Shown here in pieces: positions 45,875-55,090 of a stretch of 64,000 nucleotides of DNA. The translations under genes were made by a program, and so were the position numbers. The DNA comes from Qipengyuania flava (GTDB lineage: Bacteria > Pseudomonadota > Alphaproteobacteria > Sphingomonadales > Sphingomonadaceae): the NCBI RefSeq assembly GCF_019448255.1, contig NZ_CP080410.1, positions 744,001 through 808,000 on the forward strand. The letters are read 5' to 3'. The notes beneath the pieces are model-generated. The model was not told where the DNA came from and did not search any database. It worked only from the letters and a program-made list of their open reading frames with translations. The stretch's first letter is position 1. Every line of letters begins with the position of its first letter.

Positions 45875-46423
45875 ATGACTAGCATGACCGTCAACGGGAA
45901 GCCGATGCGCTTCCTGATGGATCCCGACACGCCGCTGCTGTGGGCGCTGCGCGATGCGGCGAACCTGACCGGCACGAAATACGGCTGCGGCGAGGGCGAT
46001 TGCGGCGCCTGCATGGTGCATGTCGATGGCGAGGCGCTGCGCTCGTGCCTCATCACCATTGCCGAGGCCGAAGGGCGGTTTATCACCACGATCGAGGGGT
46101 TGAGCCGCGACCGGTCGCATCCGGTGCAGCAGGCTATGGTGGCCGAACAGGCGATCCAGTGCGGCTATTGCACGCCGGGGATCGTGATGGCGGCAAGCGC
46201 TCTCATTGCGAAGAACGCCGCGCCTTCGGAAGCGGAAATCAAGGCCGCTATCCCGAACCTTTGCCGCTGCGGTGTCTACCCGCGGCTTGTTCGCGCAATC
46301 GAACGGGCCGGGCGCGTGGCGCGGCGGGCCGAGACCATCAGCGCCGCGCCCGCACCGGGGATCAGCGCCGGGGACGCAGCGCAGGAAGTTCCTGCGCTGA
46401 GCGCCCCCGACGGCGAAGACTAG
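45875..46423 (+). CDS. orphan (2Fe-2S)-binding subunit of a xanthine-dehydrogenase-type enzyme
   Basis: 182 aa. N-terminal plant-type ferredoxin cluster CGEGDCGACMVHVDG near 39-53 plus a further Cys (SCLI), then the second cluster domain with QCGYCTPGIVM near 98-108 and NLCRCGVYPR near 130-139. This is the small electron-transfer subunit of molybdenum hydroxylases such as IorA. The last ~30 residues are a Pro/Ala-rich tail. The molybdopterin-binding large subunit normally next to it is missing; it follows the class II aldolase gene instead. Its stop shares the palindrome CTAG with that of the convergent receptor gene. Confidence 0.88.
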   Translation: MTSMTVNGKPMRFLMDPDTPLLWALRDAANLTGTKYGCGEGDCGACMVHVDGEALRSCLITIAEAEGRFITTIEGLSRDRSHPVQQAMVAEQAIQCGYCTPGIVMAASALIAKNAAPSEAEIKAAIPNLCRCGVYPRLVRAIERAGRVARRAETISAAPAPGISAGDAAQEVPALSAPDGED

Positions 46424-48534
46424 ATCGCGAAACGCACACCGATCCGCGCGCTGAAGGGTTCAGCGGGCTGGATGTTGTTGTTGCCGTGCGCGCTCGGATA
46501 GTAGGTTTCATCGAACAGGTTTTCGATGTTGAGCTGCACGCTGATGCGGTCGCTCACCGTGTAGTAGGCCGCAGCATCCACCCGCCAGTAGCTCGGCAGC
46601 TCGACCGTGTTCGAGAAGCTGGCGAACTGGCTCGACTGGTGGATCACCCCGAGGCCGAAGCCTAGCGCCTTGGTCACATCGAAACGGTTCCAGGCGGCGA
46701 TCTGGTGCTTGGGCGTTTGCTGCAGGCGCTGGCCTGCCGGGCCGAACACGCTGTCGCTGGTCAGCTCGCCATCGAGATAGGTGTAGCCGACATTGGCCTT
46801 CCAGAAATCGGTGATCTCGCCAACCGCGCCGATCTCGAAGCCCTCGACGCGGCTTTCGCCGGTGAGCGTGGTGTTGCCGAGGCTGTCGGTAAAGCGCGTG
46901 TTGCTGCGCTCGAGACGGAAGACGGCGCCGGTCACCAGGACCTTGGCCATCGGCGCCCATTTCACACCGATCTCGTAATTGGTGAACTTCTCCGGCTCGA
47001 ACTGGGCCGAGGTCGGGCTGAGCAGCAGGAACTGGTCGCCGGCCTGCGGCAGGAAGCTTTCCGCGTAGGACGCGTAGATCGAGATGTCCGGCGTGGGCTT
47101 TACGATCACGCCGAGGCGCGGGCTGACCTTGCTGTCGACCCGGTCGCCGACCACGCCGCCGACGAGGTCCACGGTCTCAAGATCGAAGCGATCCCAGCGC
47201 AGGCCGCCGACGAGCTCGATGTGCTCGCCGATCTGGAGCTGTTCCTGGATGTAGAGGCTGAGCGTCTCCAGCTGCGAATCGCGCAGGCGCGCGCCCACGT
47301 TCAGCGCGAAGGGCGGAACGAAGATCGTCTCGGCCAGCGGCGTTTCGTTCGGCGCGAGGCCGTTGACGCCATCGGCGCGAGTGAAGCTGACCGTGTCTCG
47401 GCCGTTCACCGTGTCCTGGCGGCTTGCCTCGATACCGACAAGGAGGGTCGATTCGATCGTGTCGTTGCCCGCCTGCCAGACCACATTGCCCTGACCGATC
47501 CAGTTCTCGCGATTGGTGTAATCGCGGTAGCCTCCGAGGAAGACCGTGTTCGCCGCGGTATCCACGCCCGAGGGCAGGATGTTGGCGTAGACCTTGTCGT
47601 AATCGGCATACTGGACGGTCGCGTTGGCGGTCAGGCCGCCGCCGAAGTCATGTTCGAGGCGGACGCGGCCGATGTGCACCTGGGCTTCGGCTTCGTTGAA
47701 GTCCGGGTCGCCGAAGAAGGTGTCGTCGAAGCCGCGCAGCGGACCGGTGCCGCCGACCGAGGGAACGCCGCGATCGGTTACGCGCCGGTCATCGTCATAG
47801 GTGTAGCTGGCGATCAGCGTGGTTTGCGGACCCAGCTGCGCCGTGAGCGTCGGCGAGATGCCGAAGAAGCGGCCCTCGTAAAAGTCGCGGTGGCTGTCGA
47901 ACTCCTCGTAGGTCGCGTTGAGGCGCAGCGCGACATCGTTCGACAGCGGCTGGTTGAGGTCTGCCATCAGCGCAAAGGCGCCGAAGCTGTCGACCGACGC
48001 TTCACCGGCGATGGCCTGTGCGCCGAGCTCGGCGCGCTTGGCGACACGGTTGATGGCGCCGCCGCCCGCACCGCGGCCGAAGATCAGCGCGTTTGCGCCC
48101 TTCAGCACTTCGACGCGCTCGATGTTGTAGAGCGAGCGGTAGTACTGCGCGTCGTCGCGCAGGCCGTCGATATAGAAGTCGGCGGTCGATTCCTGGCCGC
48201 GGATGAAGACTTCGTCGCGGTGGCCTTCGCCGGTTTCCATGCTGATGCCGGGGACATAGCGCAGCGCTTCGTTCAGTTGGCGGATGGACTGATCTTCCAG
48301 CTGGTCGGCGGTGATGAAGCTGACACCCTGCGGCACGTCGATCAGCGGGGTCGGCGTCTTGGTCGCGCTCGATCCGTCCTCGCTGTCGTAGCCCGTGTCG
48401 CGGTCGCCGGTGACGATGATGTCGGTCGGCAGGTAGTCGCGCTCGGGCTGGGCATCCTCGGCCTGTGCAGCCGAAGCTGTGGCCAGGAATGCGACGCCAG
48501 CGAGAAGGGCCGGACGAGTGAGTGAGTGCCTCAT
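46420..48534 (-). CDS. TonB-dependent siderophore receptor
   Basis: 704 aa outer-membrane receptor for ferric siderophore uptake. Signal peptide (LLAGVAFLATASAAQAED, cleavage near residue 24), a plug domain with the TonB-box region and VPQGVSFITADQLEDQSIRQ near 69-88, then a 22-strand barrel ending in the aromatic-rich IGVRFAI. The TonB-dependent siderophore subfamily is suggested by the plug (ETGEGHRDEVFIRGQES). Start ATG at 48534; the frame extends 11 codons into the Fur-like region without support. Two Fur-box-like repeats lie just upstream, so iron control is likely. Confidence 0.93.
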   Translation of the reverse strand: MRHSLTRPALLAGVAFLATASAAQAEDAQPERDYLPTDIIVTGDRDTGYDSEDGSSATKTPTPLIDVPQGVSFITADQLEDQSIRQLNEALRYVPGISMETGEGHRDEVFIRGQESTADFYIDGLRDDAQYYRSLYNIERVEVLKGANALIFGRGAGGGAINRVAKRAELGAQAIAGEASVDSFGAFALMADLNQPLSNDVALRLNATYEEFDSHRDFYEGRFFGISPTLTAQLGPQTTLIASYTYDDDRRVTDRGVPSVGGTGPLRGFDDTFFGDPDFNEAEAQVHIGRVRLEHDFGGGLTANATVQYADYDKVYANILPSGVDTAANTVFLGGYRDYTNRENWIGQGNVVWQAGNDTIESTLLVGIEASRQDTVNGRDTVSFTRADGVNGLAPNETPLAETIFVPPFALNVGARLRDSQLETLSLYIQEQLQIGEHIELVGGLRWDRFDLETVDLVGGVVGDRVDSKVSPRLGVIVKPTPDISIYASYAESFLPQAGDQFLLLSPTSAQFEPEKFTNYEIGVKWAPMAKVLVTGAVFRLERSNTRFTDSLGNTTLTGESRVEGFEIGAVGEITDFWKANVGYTYLDGELTSDSVFGPAGQRLQQTPKHQIAAWNRFDVTKALGFGLGVIHQSSQFASFSNTVELPSYWRVDAAAYYTVSDRISVQLNIENLFDETYYPSAHGNNNIQPAEPFSARIGVRFAI

Positions 48535-48550
48535 GAAGTGCTTTCTATTC

Positions 48551-48610
48551 TTGAGAATGATTATCAATTGCTGATGGCCTGCTATTGCGAGCCATTCTCA
48601 ATTGCAAGCG
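48551..48610 (-). promoter_or_regulatory. Fur-box-like operators upstream of the siderophore receptor
   Basis: On the minus strand, CAATTGATAATCATTCTCAA (48570-48551) closely matches the core of the GATAATGATAATCATTATC Fur box. A second weaker match, TGCAATTGAGAATGGCTCGC, lies about 40 bp further upstream. They are 17 and 57 bp before the ATG at 48534, where a repressor would block the promoter. Confidence 0.65.
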
Positions 48611-48696
48611 CATTCTGCGTGAAAAAATCGCAAGAGCCGCTTTCACTGATCGCAAGGGTCGCTTAGGCCTCGCCCAAACCTGAGGAGATTCGGCAC

Positions 48697-49041
48697 ATGA
48701 AAGCGACCATCTGGCACAACCCGAAATGCGGCACGTCGCGCAAGACGCTCGCCATTCTGGAGAACCTGTCGAAGGTCGATGTCGAGGTCGTCGAATATCT
48801 CAAGACGCCGCCCACGGCGGAGAAGCTTGCGCAGCTCTATAAGGATGCCGGGATCACGCCCCAGCAGGGCTTGCGCCGGCGCGGCACCGATGCCGAGGAG
48901 CGCGGACTGCCCGACGCCGACGACGTCACCGTGTTGGCTGCCATGGCGGCCGATCCCATCCTGATCGAACGCCCGCTGGTCGAGACGGAGAAAGGCGCGC
49001 GTCTCTGCCGCCCTCAGGATACGGTGCTCGAAATTCTCTGA
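48697..49041 (+). CDS. ArsC-family protein (glutaredoxin-type arsenate reductase or Spx/YffB relative)
   Basis: 114 aa. Thioredoxin-like fold with the active-site WHNPKCGTSRKTLA at 6-19 (Cys11) and the conserved C-terminal ERPLVETEKGARLCRP near 90-105. The E. coli-type ArsC has the same CGTSR motif and a matching end, so arsenate reduction with glutaredoxin is plausible. No arsR, arsB or acr3 is adjacent. It is divergent from the receptor gene, whose Fur boxes lie between the two starts. Confidence 0.82.
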   Translation: MKATIWHNPKCGTSRKTLAILENLSKVDVEVVEYLKTPPTAEKLAQLYKDAGITPQQGLRRRGTDAEERGLPDADDVTVLAAMAADPILIERPLVETEKGARLCRPQDTVLEIL

Positions 49042-49044
49042 GCG

Positions 49045-50400
49045 TCAGCGGCGGTCCTGCGTAAGGAGAGCGTCGGCCTGCAGCGCGCGCCAGCCGTAGA
49101 CGAACACGATCAGACACAGCGCGATGATTAGGCTGAAGCCGAGCCAGTCGCTCGTATTATAGAGCCACACGCCAAGCGCCGGCGCATAGATGAAGCTCGC
49201 CCCGGCAACGGAGGCCGTAACGCCACCGGCTTGCCCTTGCTCGGCACGGGTCACGGCGAGCGATGTGCCTGAGGTGTTGCCCGGGCGGAACAGCCCGAAG
49301 CCGAGCGATGCAATCGAATAGCCGAGCGCAATCGTGTGCAGGTTCTGGCCGAGGCCGAGCACCAATGTTCCGAGCGCGGCGATTGCGATCCCCCAAAGCG
49401 ATGCGGCGCGTGGTCCGAGGTCGAGCCGCGGGATCAGCCCCCACTGCGCAAGCAGCGTGGCAATCGCGCCGGACATCAAGACAAGCCCGACCGGACCGGC
49501 GCCAGCTGTCGGATCCTCGCGCAGGCCAAGGCGGTCGAGCACGAGGAAGCCCGCGATCCCAAGGATCATCGCCTGCGCATGCCCGCCGATCAGGCCCGAT
49601 ATGACCCAGGGCCTGAGGCGCGGCTCGAACCAGCGCAACTTGTGCGGCTCGACGCTTTCTTCCTCCTCATCTTCATCGTCCTTGGCGACGTCGGCGGATG
49701 GACTGCCGGAATAGGGCGATTCGTAAGTGCTACCGCGCGCCGGGAACTGCGGTTCGTCATTGGGCAGGCGCAGGCGCAAGGCAATCAGGGTCACGATGCC
49801 GATCAGCGCGAAGACCAGGAAGGGGCCGGCGAGGCCTACGAAGGGCAGCACCATCAGTGGTGCAAGCGCAGGGCCGATCACGGTGCCGAGCCCGAAGCTC
49901 GAAGCGATCAGCGAAAGCGCTTGCGTGCGCTCGGATCGCGGCGTGCGGCTGGCGACGTATGCCTGCACCGCCGGCGGCGCGGCGCTGCCGAACCCGCCAT
50001 AGAGGCTGCGCGCCGCCGCAAAAAGGAGCAGCGCCCAGAACGCGGGCAGAAGGCCAACCAACCCGATCCATAGGATCAGCCCGCACAACAGGAAACTGGC
50101 GATGAAGCCCAGCATCCCAAGCGCCATCATCGCCTTGCGCCCGCGCCGGTCCGACCGTTCCGCCCAGATCGGCGCGCACACGACCCACAGCAGCGCCGAC
50201 CAGCTGTAAGCCAGGCTGATCCAGACATCGTTCACGCCGAGCGAGGTGCCGATCGACGGCATGACCGACTGCATGGCCGTGTTGCCCGCAGCCGTCGTCA
50301 GCATGACCGCAAACAGCAGCCCCATGCGCGCGCGCGATATGCCTCCGGTGCCGCCGGAGCGGGGCGCGGCTATCGTTTCGGCGGGTTCAGCATCGACCAT
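49045..50400 (-). CDS. major facilitator superfamily transporter
   Basis: 451 aa, 12 membrane helices with an acidic central loop (EDEEEESVEPH near 231-241). Motif A-like segment WAERSDRRGRKAMMALG near 83-99 follows helix 2. The first 30 residues are a soluble, Pro/Ala-rich tail. The substrate is unknown; drug-export MFS families look similar. I place the start at the ATG at 50400 because the frame extension begins with TTG. Divergent from the methyltransferase gene; its 3' end is 3 bp from the convergent arsC stop. Confidence 0.85.
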   Translation of the reverse strand: MVDAEPAETIAAPRSGGTGGISRARMGLLFAVMLTTAAGNTAMQSVMPSIGTSLGVNDVWISLAYSWSALLWVVCAPIWAERSDRRGRKAMMALGMLGFIASFLLCGLILWIGLVGLLPAFWALLLFAAARSLYGGFGSAAPPAVQAYVASRTPRSERTQALSLIASSFGLGTVIGPALAPLMVLPFVGLAGPFLVFALIGIVTLIALRLRLPNDEPQFPARGSTYESPYSGSPSADVAKDDEDEEEESVEPHKLRWFEPRLRPWVISGLIGGHAQAMILGIAGFLVLDRLGLREDPTAGAGPVGLVLMSGAIATLLAQWGLIPRLDLGPRAASLWGIAIAALGTLVLGLGQNLHTIALGYSIASLGFGLFRPGNTSGTSLAVTRAEQGQAGGVTASVAGASFIYAPALGVWLYNTSDWLGFSLIIALCLIVFVYGWRALQADALLTQDRR

Positions 50401-50494
50401 GAATTCGGGGGTAGGCTCCTGCCAGCGCGCTTGCAATGGCCGAACGCGCCTGTCACATCGATGGACCTCTCGTCAGGTTTCAAGGGTCGCAATT

Positions 50495-51121
50495 GTGTCA
50501 GGACATCAAAGTGTTGGAGCCCTCGAACGGCCGAGTCTCCGACGGCGCCTGAGCCGTTACTTCGGCCAGTGGGGCGTGTTTTTCCGCGGCTTCCTCGAAG
50601 AGCCGCGCATGGTCGGCTCGATCATCCCGTCCTCGCGCTTCACCGTCGCCAAGATGCTTGCCCCGGTGGACTGGGATCGCTGTGAGGTTTTCGTCGAATA
50701 CGGTCCGGGCGTCGGCACCTTTTGCCAGCCCGTGCTCGACCGTCTGCGCCGCGATGGTACGCTGATCGTGATCGACACGAACCCCCTCTACATCGACTAC
50801 CTCCGCAAGCACTTCCGCGACAGCCGCTTCCACGCCGTTCACGGATCGGCCGCCGACGTGGTCGAGATCGTGAAGGCGCACGGCCACGATGGGGCCGACT
50901 ACGTGCTCTCCGGCCTGCCGTTCTCGACCCTGCCGGACGGGGTGGGGCCGGCCATCGCCGAGGCGACCCACACAGTCCTGCGGTCCGGCGGCGGGTTCCT
51001 GGTCTACCAGTTCTCGGCCAAGGCGCGCGATTTCATGGCGCGCCATTTCGCGCGCATCGATAGCGGCTTCGAGTTCTGGAATGTCCTGCCCTGCCAGCTG
51101 TTCTGGGGCTGGAAGGACTAG
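50495..51121 (+). CDS. PmtA-like phospholipid methyltransferase family protein
   Basis: 208 aa. S-adenosylmethionine-dependent methyltransferase, class I: VEYGPGVGTFCQPV near 67-80 and LIVIDTNPLYIDYL near 90-103, with the typical FLEEPRMVGSIIPSSRFTVA at 33-52 found in the Rhizobium-type PmtA and in related KsgA-like enzymes. The likely reaction is phosphatidylethanolamine methylation, but the family also includes other lipid methyltransferases. The start is a GTG at 50495 with AAGGG about 9 bases before it; upstream frame sequence is the complement of the MFS gene and not credible. Confidence 0.75.
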   Translation: MSGHQSVGALERPSLRRRLSRYFGQWGVFFRGFLEEPRMVGSIIPSSRFTVAKMLAPVDWDRCEVFVEYGPGVGTFCQPVLDRLRRDGTLIVIDTNPLYIDYLRKHFRDSRFHAVHGSAADVVEIVKAHGHDGADYVLSGLPFSTLPDGVGPAIAEATHTVLRSGGGFLVYQFSAKARDFMARHFARIDSGFEFWNVLPCQLFWGWKD

Positions 51122-51139
51122 GGCGGCTGGGCCGGCCGA

Positions 51140-51970
51140 CTAGGCTTCGAGATCCTCTCCGCGCGCTGGCTTCGCCTCGAACCGGGCGAGCTGGGTGTGT
51201 GCGGCGGCCATCACGCAGACCATCACCACGATCATGACTGCGTTGATGAGGCCCGAGGTAACCGCCTCGCCAAGTGCGGCGGCCTGCTCGCCTGCCAGCG
51301 CGAAAACGAGACCCAGCACCAGCGAGATCAGCAGCGAGACCACGAGGAAAGCCACGATCAGCAGGGCGTAGAACAGGAACAGGCGCATCGAATTGCCCTT
51401 GGTCAGCGCCCAGGAACGCCTCAGTGCCGCCACCGGATTGCGTTCGCCCTCGATCCCGATGACCGGCGCCACCAGCGACAGTTTCGTGACGAGGTAGCAG
51501 GCGACAACGAAGGCCATCACGCCGCCCAGCGCTGCAATCGCAACCACGCCGGTCAGGGCGAAGAGGGCGGTCAGGAAGAAGGCAACGCCGATGATCAGGA
51601 AGCCCTGCAGGATCTGCGCGGCAATATAGCTGACCACCGAACGGGCGCCCGAACCCAGCGCCTCGCCCACTGTGGGATTGGCCCGTCGGCGCAGCAGGGC
51701 AAGCATGGCCAGAAGGCCGATGCCCTGGATTACCGCCATGGCGAGGAAGAGGTACCAGTACTTGCCATAGACCGCCTCGACCGCAGCCATCATGACTTCA
51801 AGGTTGCCCGATGCCTGCGCTTCGCCCAGCGTTTTCATCTCCGGGATGCCGATGGCAATTCCCGCATACGGCAGGAAAAAGAACACGCCGGCGACGACGC
51901 CAAGCAGGCTGGCGTTGCGCGTCAGCAGGCCCATCGCGTCTTTCCAGGCAGTGTCGAGGTCGAATTTCAT
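51140..51970 (-). CDS. membrane protein with a GDPD-membrane-domain-like fold, function unknown
   Basis: 276 aa with about six membrane helices. The layout and [19 protein letters not shown] near 176-194 resemble the integral-membrane domain that precedes glycerophosphodiester phosphodiesterases, but no GDPD catalytic domain is attached. The C-terminus is short and charged. It is convergent with the PmtA-like gene and divergent from lipB (59 bp between starts). No further function can be given. Confidence 0.7.
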   Translation of the reverse strand: MKFDLDTAWKDAMGLLTRNASLLGVVAGVFFFLPYAGIAIGIPEMKTLGEAQASGNLEVMMAAVEAVYGKYWYLFLAMAVIQGIGLLAMLALLRRRANPTVGEALGSGARSVVSYIAAQILQGFLIIGVAFFLTALFALTGVVAIAALGGVMAFVVACYLVTKLSLVAPVIGIEGERNPVAALRRSWALTKGNSMRLFLFYALLIVAFLVVSLLISLVLGLVFALAGEQAAALGEAVTSGLINAVMIVVMVCVMAAAHTQLARFEAKPARGEDLEA

Positions 51971-52029
51971 GGCACAGCGCTCCCGTTTGCCTCTTGATAA
52001 GCGCTTCGCCAGTCGCCACGCAATCGTGC

Positions 52030-52701
52030 ATGTCGAGCGATCCCACCCAATCTGTCGAATGGCGCGCCGAAGCCGGCCAGATCGGCTACCGCGATGCGCT
52101 GGAAGTGATGACCGAGCGCAACCGGGCGATCGCGGAAGGCGAAGCGCGCGAGCAGGTCTGGCTGCTTGAGCACCCGCCTGTCTACACGGCTGGCACCAGC
52201 GCCGACGGTGCCGAATTGCTCGACCCGCGGTTCGAGGTGGTCGAAGCCGGACGGGGCGGGCGCTACACCTATCACGGGCCGGGTCAGCGGATCGGCTATG
52301 TCATGCTCGACCTCAAGGAACGCGGCCGCGATGTGCGCTGTTTCGTCCACTCGCTCGAGGGCTGGGTCATTGCTACCCTCGCCGATATCGGCGTCGAGAG
52401 TTGGCGCAGCGAGGGGCGTATCGGCATCTGGACGCGCGACATCGATGGGCGCGAGGCGAAGATCGGCGCCATCGGCGTACGGGTCCGGCGCTGGGTCACC
52501 ATGCACGGCTTCTCGGTGAATCTTGCGCCTGATCTGTCCCATTTTACGGGCATCGTGCCCTGCGGGATCGACGAATTCGGGGTCACGAGCCTGCAAAGGC
52601 TCGGAATCGACCTTGCACCGGCGGCCTTCGATGAGGCATTGCGGGGCCGCTTCGGCGATTTCCTCGAAGCGCTCCAAGGAAAGGCCTGCGCGCTGCCATG
52701 A
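52030..52701 (+). CDS. lipB: lipoate-protein ligase B (octanoyltransferase)
   Basis: 223 aa. It transfers octanoyl from acyl carrier protein to lipoyl domains as the first step of lipoate biosynthesis. Family motifs are intact: [12 protein letters not shown] near 75-86, [14 protein letters not shown] near 141-154 (catalytic Lys) and [14 protein letters not shown] near 175-188 (catalytic Cys). Start at ATG 52030, since the longer frame reads through the divergent gene's 5' end. Its stop overlaps the start of a lipoprotein gene (ATGA, 52698-52701). Confidence 0.96.
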   Translation: MSSDPTQSVEWRAEAGQIGYRDALEVMTERNRAIAEGEAREQVWLLEHPPVYTAGTSADGAELLDPRFEVVEAGRGGRYTYHGPGQRIGYVMLDLKERGRDVRCFVHSLEGWVIATLADIGVESWRSEGRIGIWTRDIDGREAKIGAIGVRVRRWVTMHGFSVNLAPDLSHFTGIVPCGIDEFGVTSLQRLGIDLAPAAFDEALRGRFGDFLEALQGKACALP

Positions 52702-53021
52702 CGTTTCGTCCCGTGATTTGCCTGTTGCTCGGGGCCGTTGTCCTGTCCGCCTGCGGCAGCGATACGCCCAGCGAGGAGACCGCGGCCGAAGCGGACCGCA
52801 ATGCGCAGGGCGAGGTGCTGGGCGGTACCATAAGCGACGACATGATCCCGCTCGACCGGTTGCGTTCGCAATCGCCCCCGGTTCGCGAAGCGCCCGCACG
52901 ACCTGCCGCCGCCGGCGGCTCTGACGCTGCGCCCGCTGCCGAAACCTCCGAAGAGGCGGCCAGCGCCGAAGCTGCGCCCGCAGCAGAAGCCGCAGCTGTG
53001 GAGCCCGCTCCCGAAGGCTAA
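52698..53021 (+). CDS. small lipoprotein of unknown function
   Basis: 107 aa. The signal peptide ends in a lipobox, VVLSAC, with Cys21 as the lipidation site. The mature part is unstructured and Ala/Glu/Pro-rich ([20 protein letters not shown] near the end), with no domain. It overlaps the lipB stop by four bases, so it is co-translated with lipB. It overlaps the convergent CitE-like gene by four bases at the 3' end. Confidence 0.75.
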   Translation: MTFRPVICLLLGAVVLSACGSDTPSEETAAEADRNAQGEVLGGTISDDMIPLDRLRSQSPPVREAPARPAAAGGSDAAPAAETSEEAASAEAAPAAEAAAVEPAPEG

Positions 53022-53893
53022 TCTTCGCCGAGCAGGCGCTTGGCCCGCTGCAAATCGTTCTGCCCGATCCGCCTGTCGCCAAGTGCGACTTGGCTCGCGC
53101 CCGGATTGGTTGCGAATGCGGATACGATCGAACGGGCTTCTGCCAACTCGCTGTCGAGCGGGGCGAAAGCCTCGTTTATTCCGGCGAGCTGGCCGGCGTG
53201 GATGGCGAACATTCCGGTGAAGCCGTCCGCTCGCGCGGCTTCGGCTACCCTTTTCCCCGTATCGGTATCGCGCGTGTCGCGGAACGGATGCTCGAGCGCC
53301 CCGATCCCACGCGCATGCGCGATGAGGAGGACCTGCGCGCGGACATGCGCCAGCGCGTCGCTCCAGCGACCGCCGGGGCCGCGCAGGCGCCGCGCGCCGA
53401 TGGCATGGGCGAGGCCGACCGCGTCCCACGTAAGCGCCGACACGCGCGGATGCAGTTCTTCGGTGAGCCGATTGACAGTCAGCGCAACACTCGGAGTGGA
53501 GCCGAGTTCGGGCACGATCCGCGTGACATTGGCTGCAAGGCCGAGGCGGTCCTCGATCTCGTAAAGGACGGAGGCGAGCTGACGGATATCGTCCGTACCC
53601 CGGCAATTCGCGAGCACGATGCCGTGGGGCGAGCCGTCCATCGCGGCGTCCAGGTCTTCGCGCCAGTGCGGCGTGTCGAGACCGCTGATCCGGGCCCAGC
53701 GTTCGAACCGGCGCGCCGCCACCACCTGTTCGCGGTGCGAGCGCAGCCAGTTGGTGGTCTCGATGCGGGCCTTGGAGTGCTGGGTCGACGTCATCGCCCG
53801 CGCGAGGTCGACGACCACGACGTCGGCGCCCGCCCCGGCAACCGAGTCGAGCGCCTTGTCGTTATCCGCCGGGACTAAGATCCACGAGCGCAT
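53018..53893 (-). CDS. diverged HpcH/HpaI/CitE-like (citrate lyase beta) family protein
   Basis: 291 aa, TIM-barrel of the CoA-ester lyase family by overall pattern: VVVVDLARAM near 25-34, ARISGLDTPHW near 66-76, VPELGST near 128-134 and GFTGMFAIHAGQLAGINEAF near 226-245. Residues usual in active enzymes have changed: DLEDAV is DLARAM, and LPKxE is LANCR. It may therefore have a different reaction or none. GGAGG 6 bases before the ATG at 53893 supports the start. It follows the Old Yellow Enzyme gene by 31 bp on the same strand. Confidence 0.72.
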   Translation of the reverse strand: MRSWILVPADNDKALDSVAGAGADVVVVDLARAMTSTQHSKARIETTNWLRSHREQVVAARRFERWARISGLDTPHWREDLDAAMDGSPHGIVLANCRGTDDIRQLASVLYEIEDRLGLAANVTRIVPELGSTPSVALTVNRLTEELHPRVSALTWDAVGLAHAIGARRLRGPGGRWSDALAHVRAQVLLIAHARGIGALEHPFRDTRDTDTGKRVAEAARADGFTGMFAIHAGQLAGINEAFAPLDSELAEARSIVSAFATNPGASQVALGDRRIGQNDLQRAKRLLGED

Positions 53894-53924
53894 CCATGCC
53901 TCCGTTTGTTCGCATGATAGCGAA

Positions 53925-55037
53925 TCATCCGGCGGCAGTCTGCTCCGCTTTGGTTAGCATCGGGTAATCGATGTAGCCTTCCGGCCCCTGGCCGTACCAG
54001 CTGTGCGGGACATTGGTGTTGGGCGCGATCTCGGCTCCGAGGCGGAAACGCTCCGGCAGATCGGGGTTGGAGATGAAGTCACGGCCCCAGCTGACCGCGT
54101 TGGCCCTGCCGGCGTCGATATCGGCCACAGCGTCCTCGGGCGAATAGTCGCTGTTGAGGATGAGCGCACCCGAATAGAGCGTGCGGATAAGCGGGCTCTG
54201 CTTGGGAACGTCGGTTGCGCCGAAGGTTCCGTCGGGCCCCGGCTCGCGCAGCTCGAGGAAAGCAAGACCGAGCTCTTCGACGACCTTGGTAGCCGCGCCG
54301 AAGGTGGCGGCCGGATCGCTGTCGTCGCAGCCCTGCGTTTCGCCATTGGGCGACAGGCGCACGCCGACGCGGTCGGCGCCCCAGACGTCGATCAGCGCGG
54401 TCAGGACTTCGCGCAGGAAGCGCGTGCGGTTTTCCGGGCTGCCACCGTATTCGTCGGTGCGAAGGTTGGTGCTGTCGCGCAGGAACTGGTCGACAAGGTA
54501 GCCATTGGCGCCGTGCAGCTGGACGCCGTCGAAACCGGCCTTCTTCGCGTTCTCCGCCGCGTGGCGATAATCCTCGACGATGCGCTTGATATCGTCCGTC
54601 GTAGCTTCGCGGGCCTGTTCGTAATCCTTGCGGCCTTCGAAGGTGTGGGCATGGCCGGGGGCAGTCGTGGCGCTCGCCGAAACCGGCGGATTGCCGCCGA
54701 GGAAGAGCGGGTGGACGAGGCGGCCCATGTGCCACAGCTGAAGGACGATCAGGCCGCCTTCTTCGTGCACGGCATCGGTCACCAGCTTCCAGCCTTCGAC
54801 CTGCTCGTCGCTCCAGATGCCGGGCGCTGCCGGCCAGCCAAGACCTTCGACGCTGATGCCGGTCGCTTCGGAAATGATCATCCCGGCGCTGGCGCGCTGG
54901 CGATAGTAGGTGGCCATCATCTCGTTGGGGACCGAACCCGGCTGGGTCGAACGGCCGCGGGTAAGCGGCGCCATGAAGACGCGGTTCTTGGCTTCGAGAG
55001 CGCCCATGGTGAGCGGCTGGAACAGAGTATCGTGCAT
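53925..55037 (-). CDS. Old Yellow Enzyme-family NADH:flavin oxidoreductase (NemA-like)
   Basis: 370 aa, usual length. FMN-containing TIM barrel that reduces activated C=C bonds, such as maleimides or enones. Family motifs: FMAPLTRGRS near 22-31, LWHMGR near 96-101, GFDGVQLHGANGYLVDQFL near 167-185 and the later YGGSPENRTRFL near 195-206. The ATG at 55037 fits the family N-terminus, and the frame upstream is not conserved. Divergent from the EamA gene (53 bp apart). Confidence 0.92.
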   Translation of the reverse strand: MHDTLFQPLTMGALEAKNRVFMAPLTRGRSTQPGSVPNEMMATYYRQRASAGMIISEATGISVEGLGWPAAPGIWSDEQVEGWKLVTDAVHEEGGLIVLQLWHMGRLVHPLFLGGNPPVSASATTAPGHAHTFEGRKDYEQAREATTDDIKRIVEDYRHAAENAKKAGFDGVQLHGANGYLVDQFLRDSTNLRTDEYGGSPENRTRFLREVLTALIDVWGADRVGVRLSPNGETQGCDDSDPAATFGAATKVVEELGLAFLELREPGPDGTFGATDVPKQSPLIRTLYSGALILNSDYSPEDAVADIDAGRANAVSWGRDFISNPDLPERFRLGAEIAPNTNVPHSWYGQGPEGYIDYPMLTKAEQTAAG

Positions 55038-55090
55038 GCGGGCAAATCCTTTTTGCTGGCGCGACTTGGCCATTGAGCTAGGGGCGGGTC

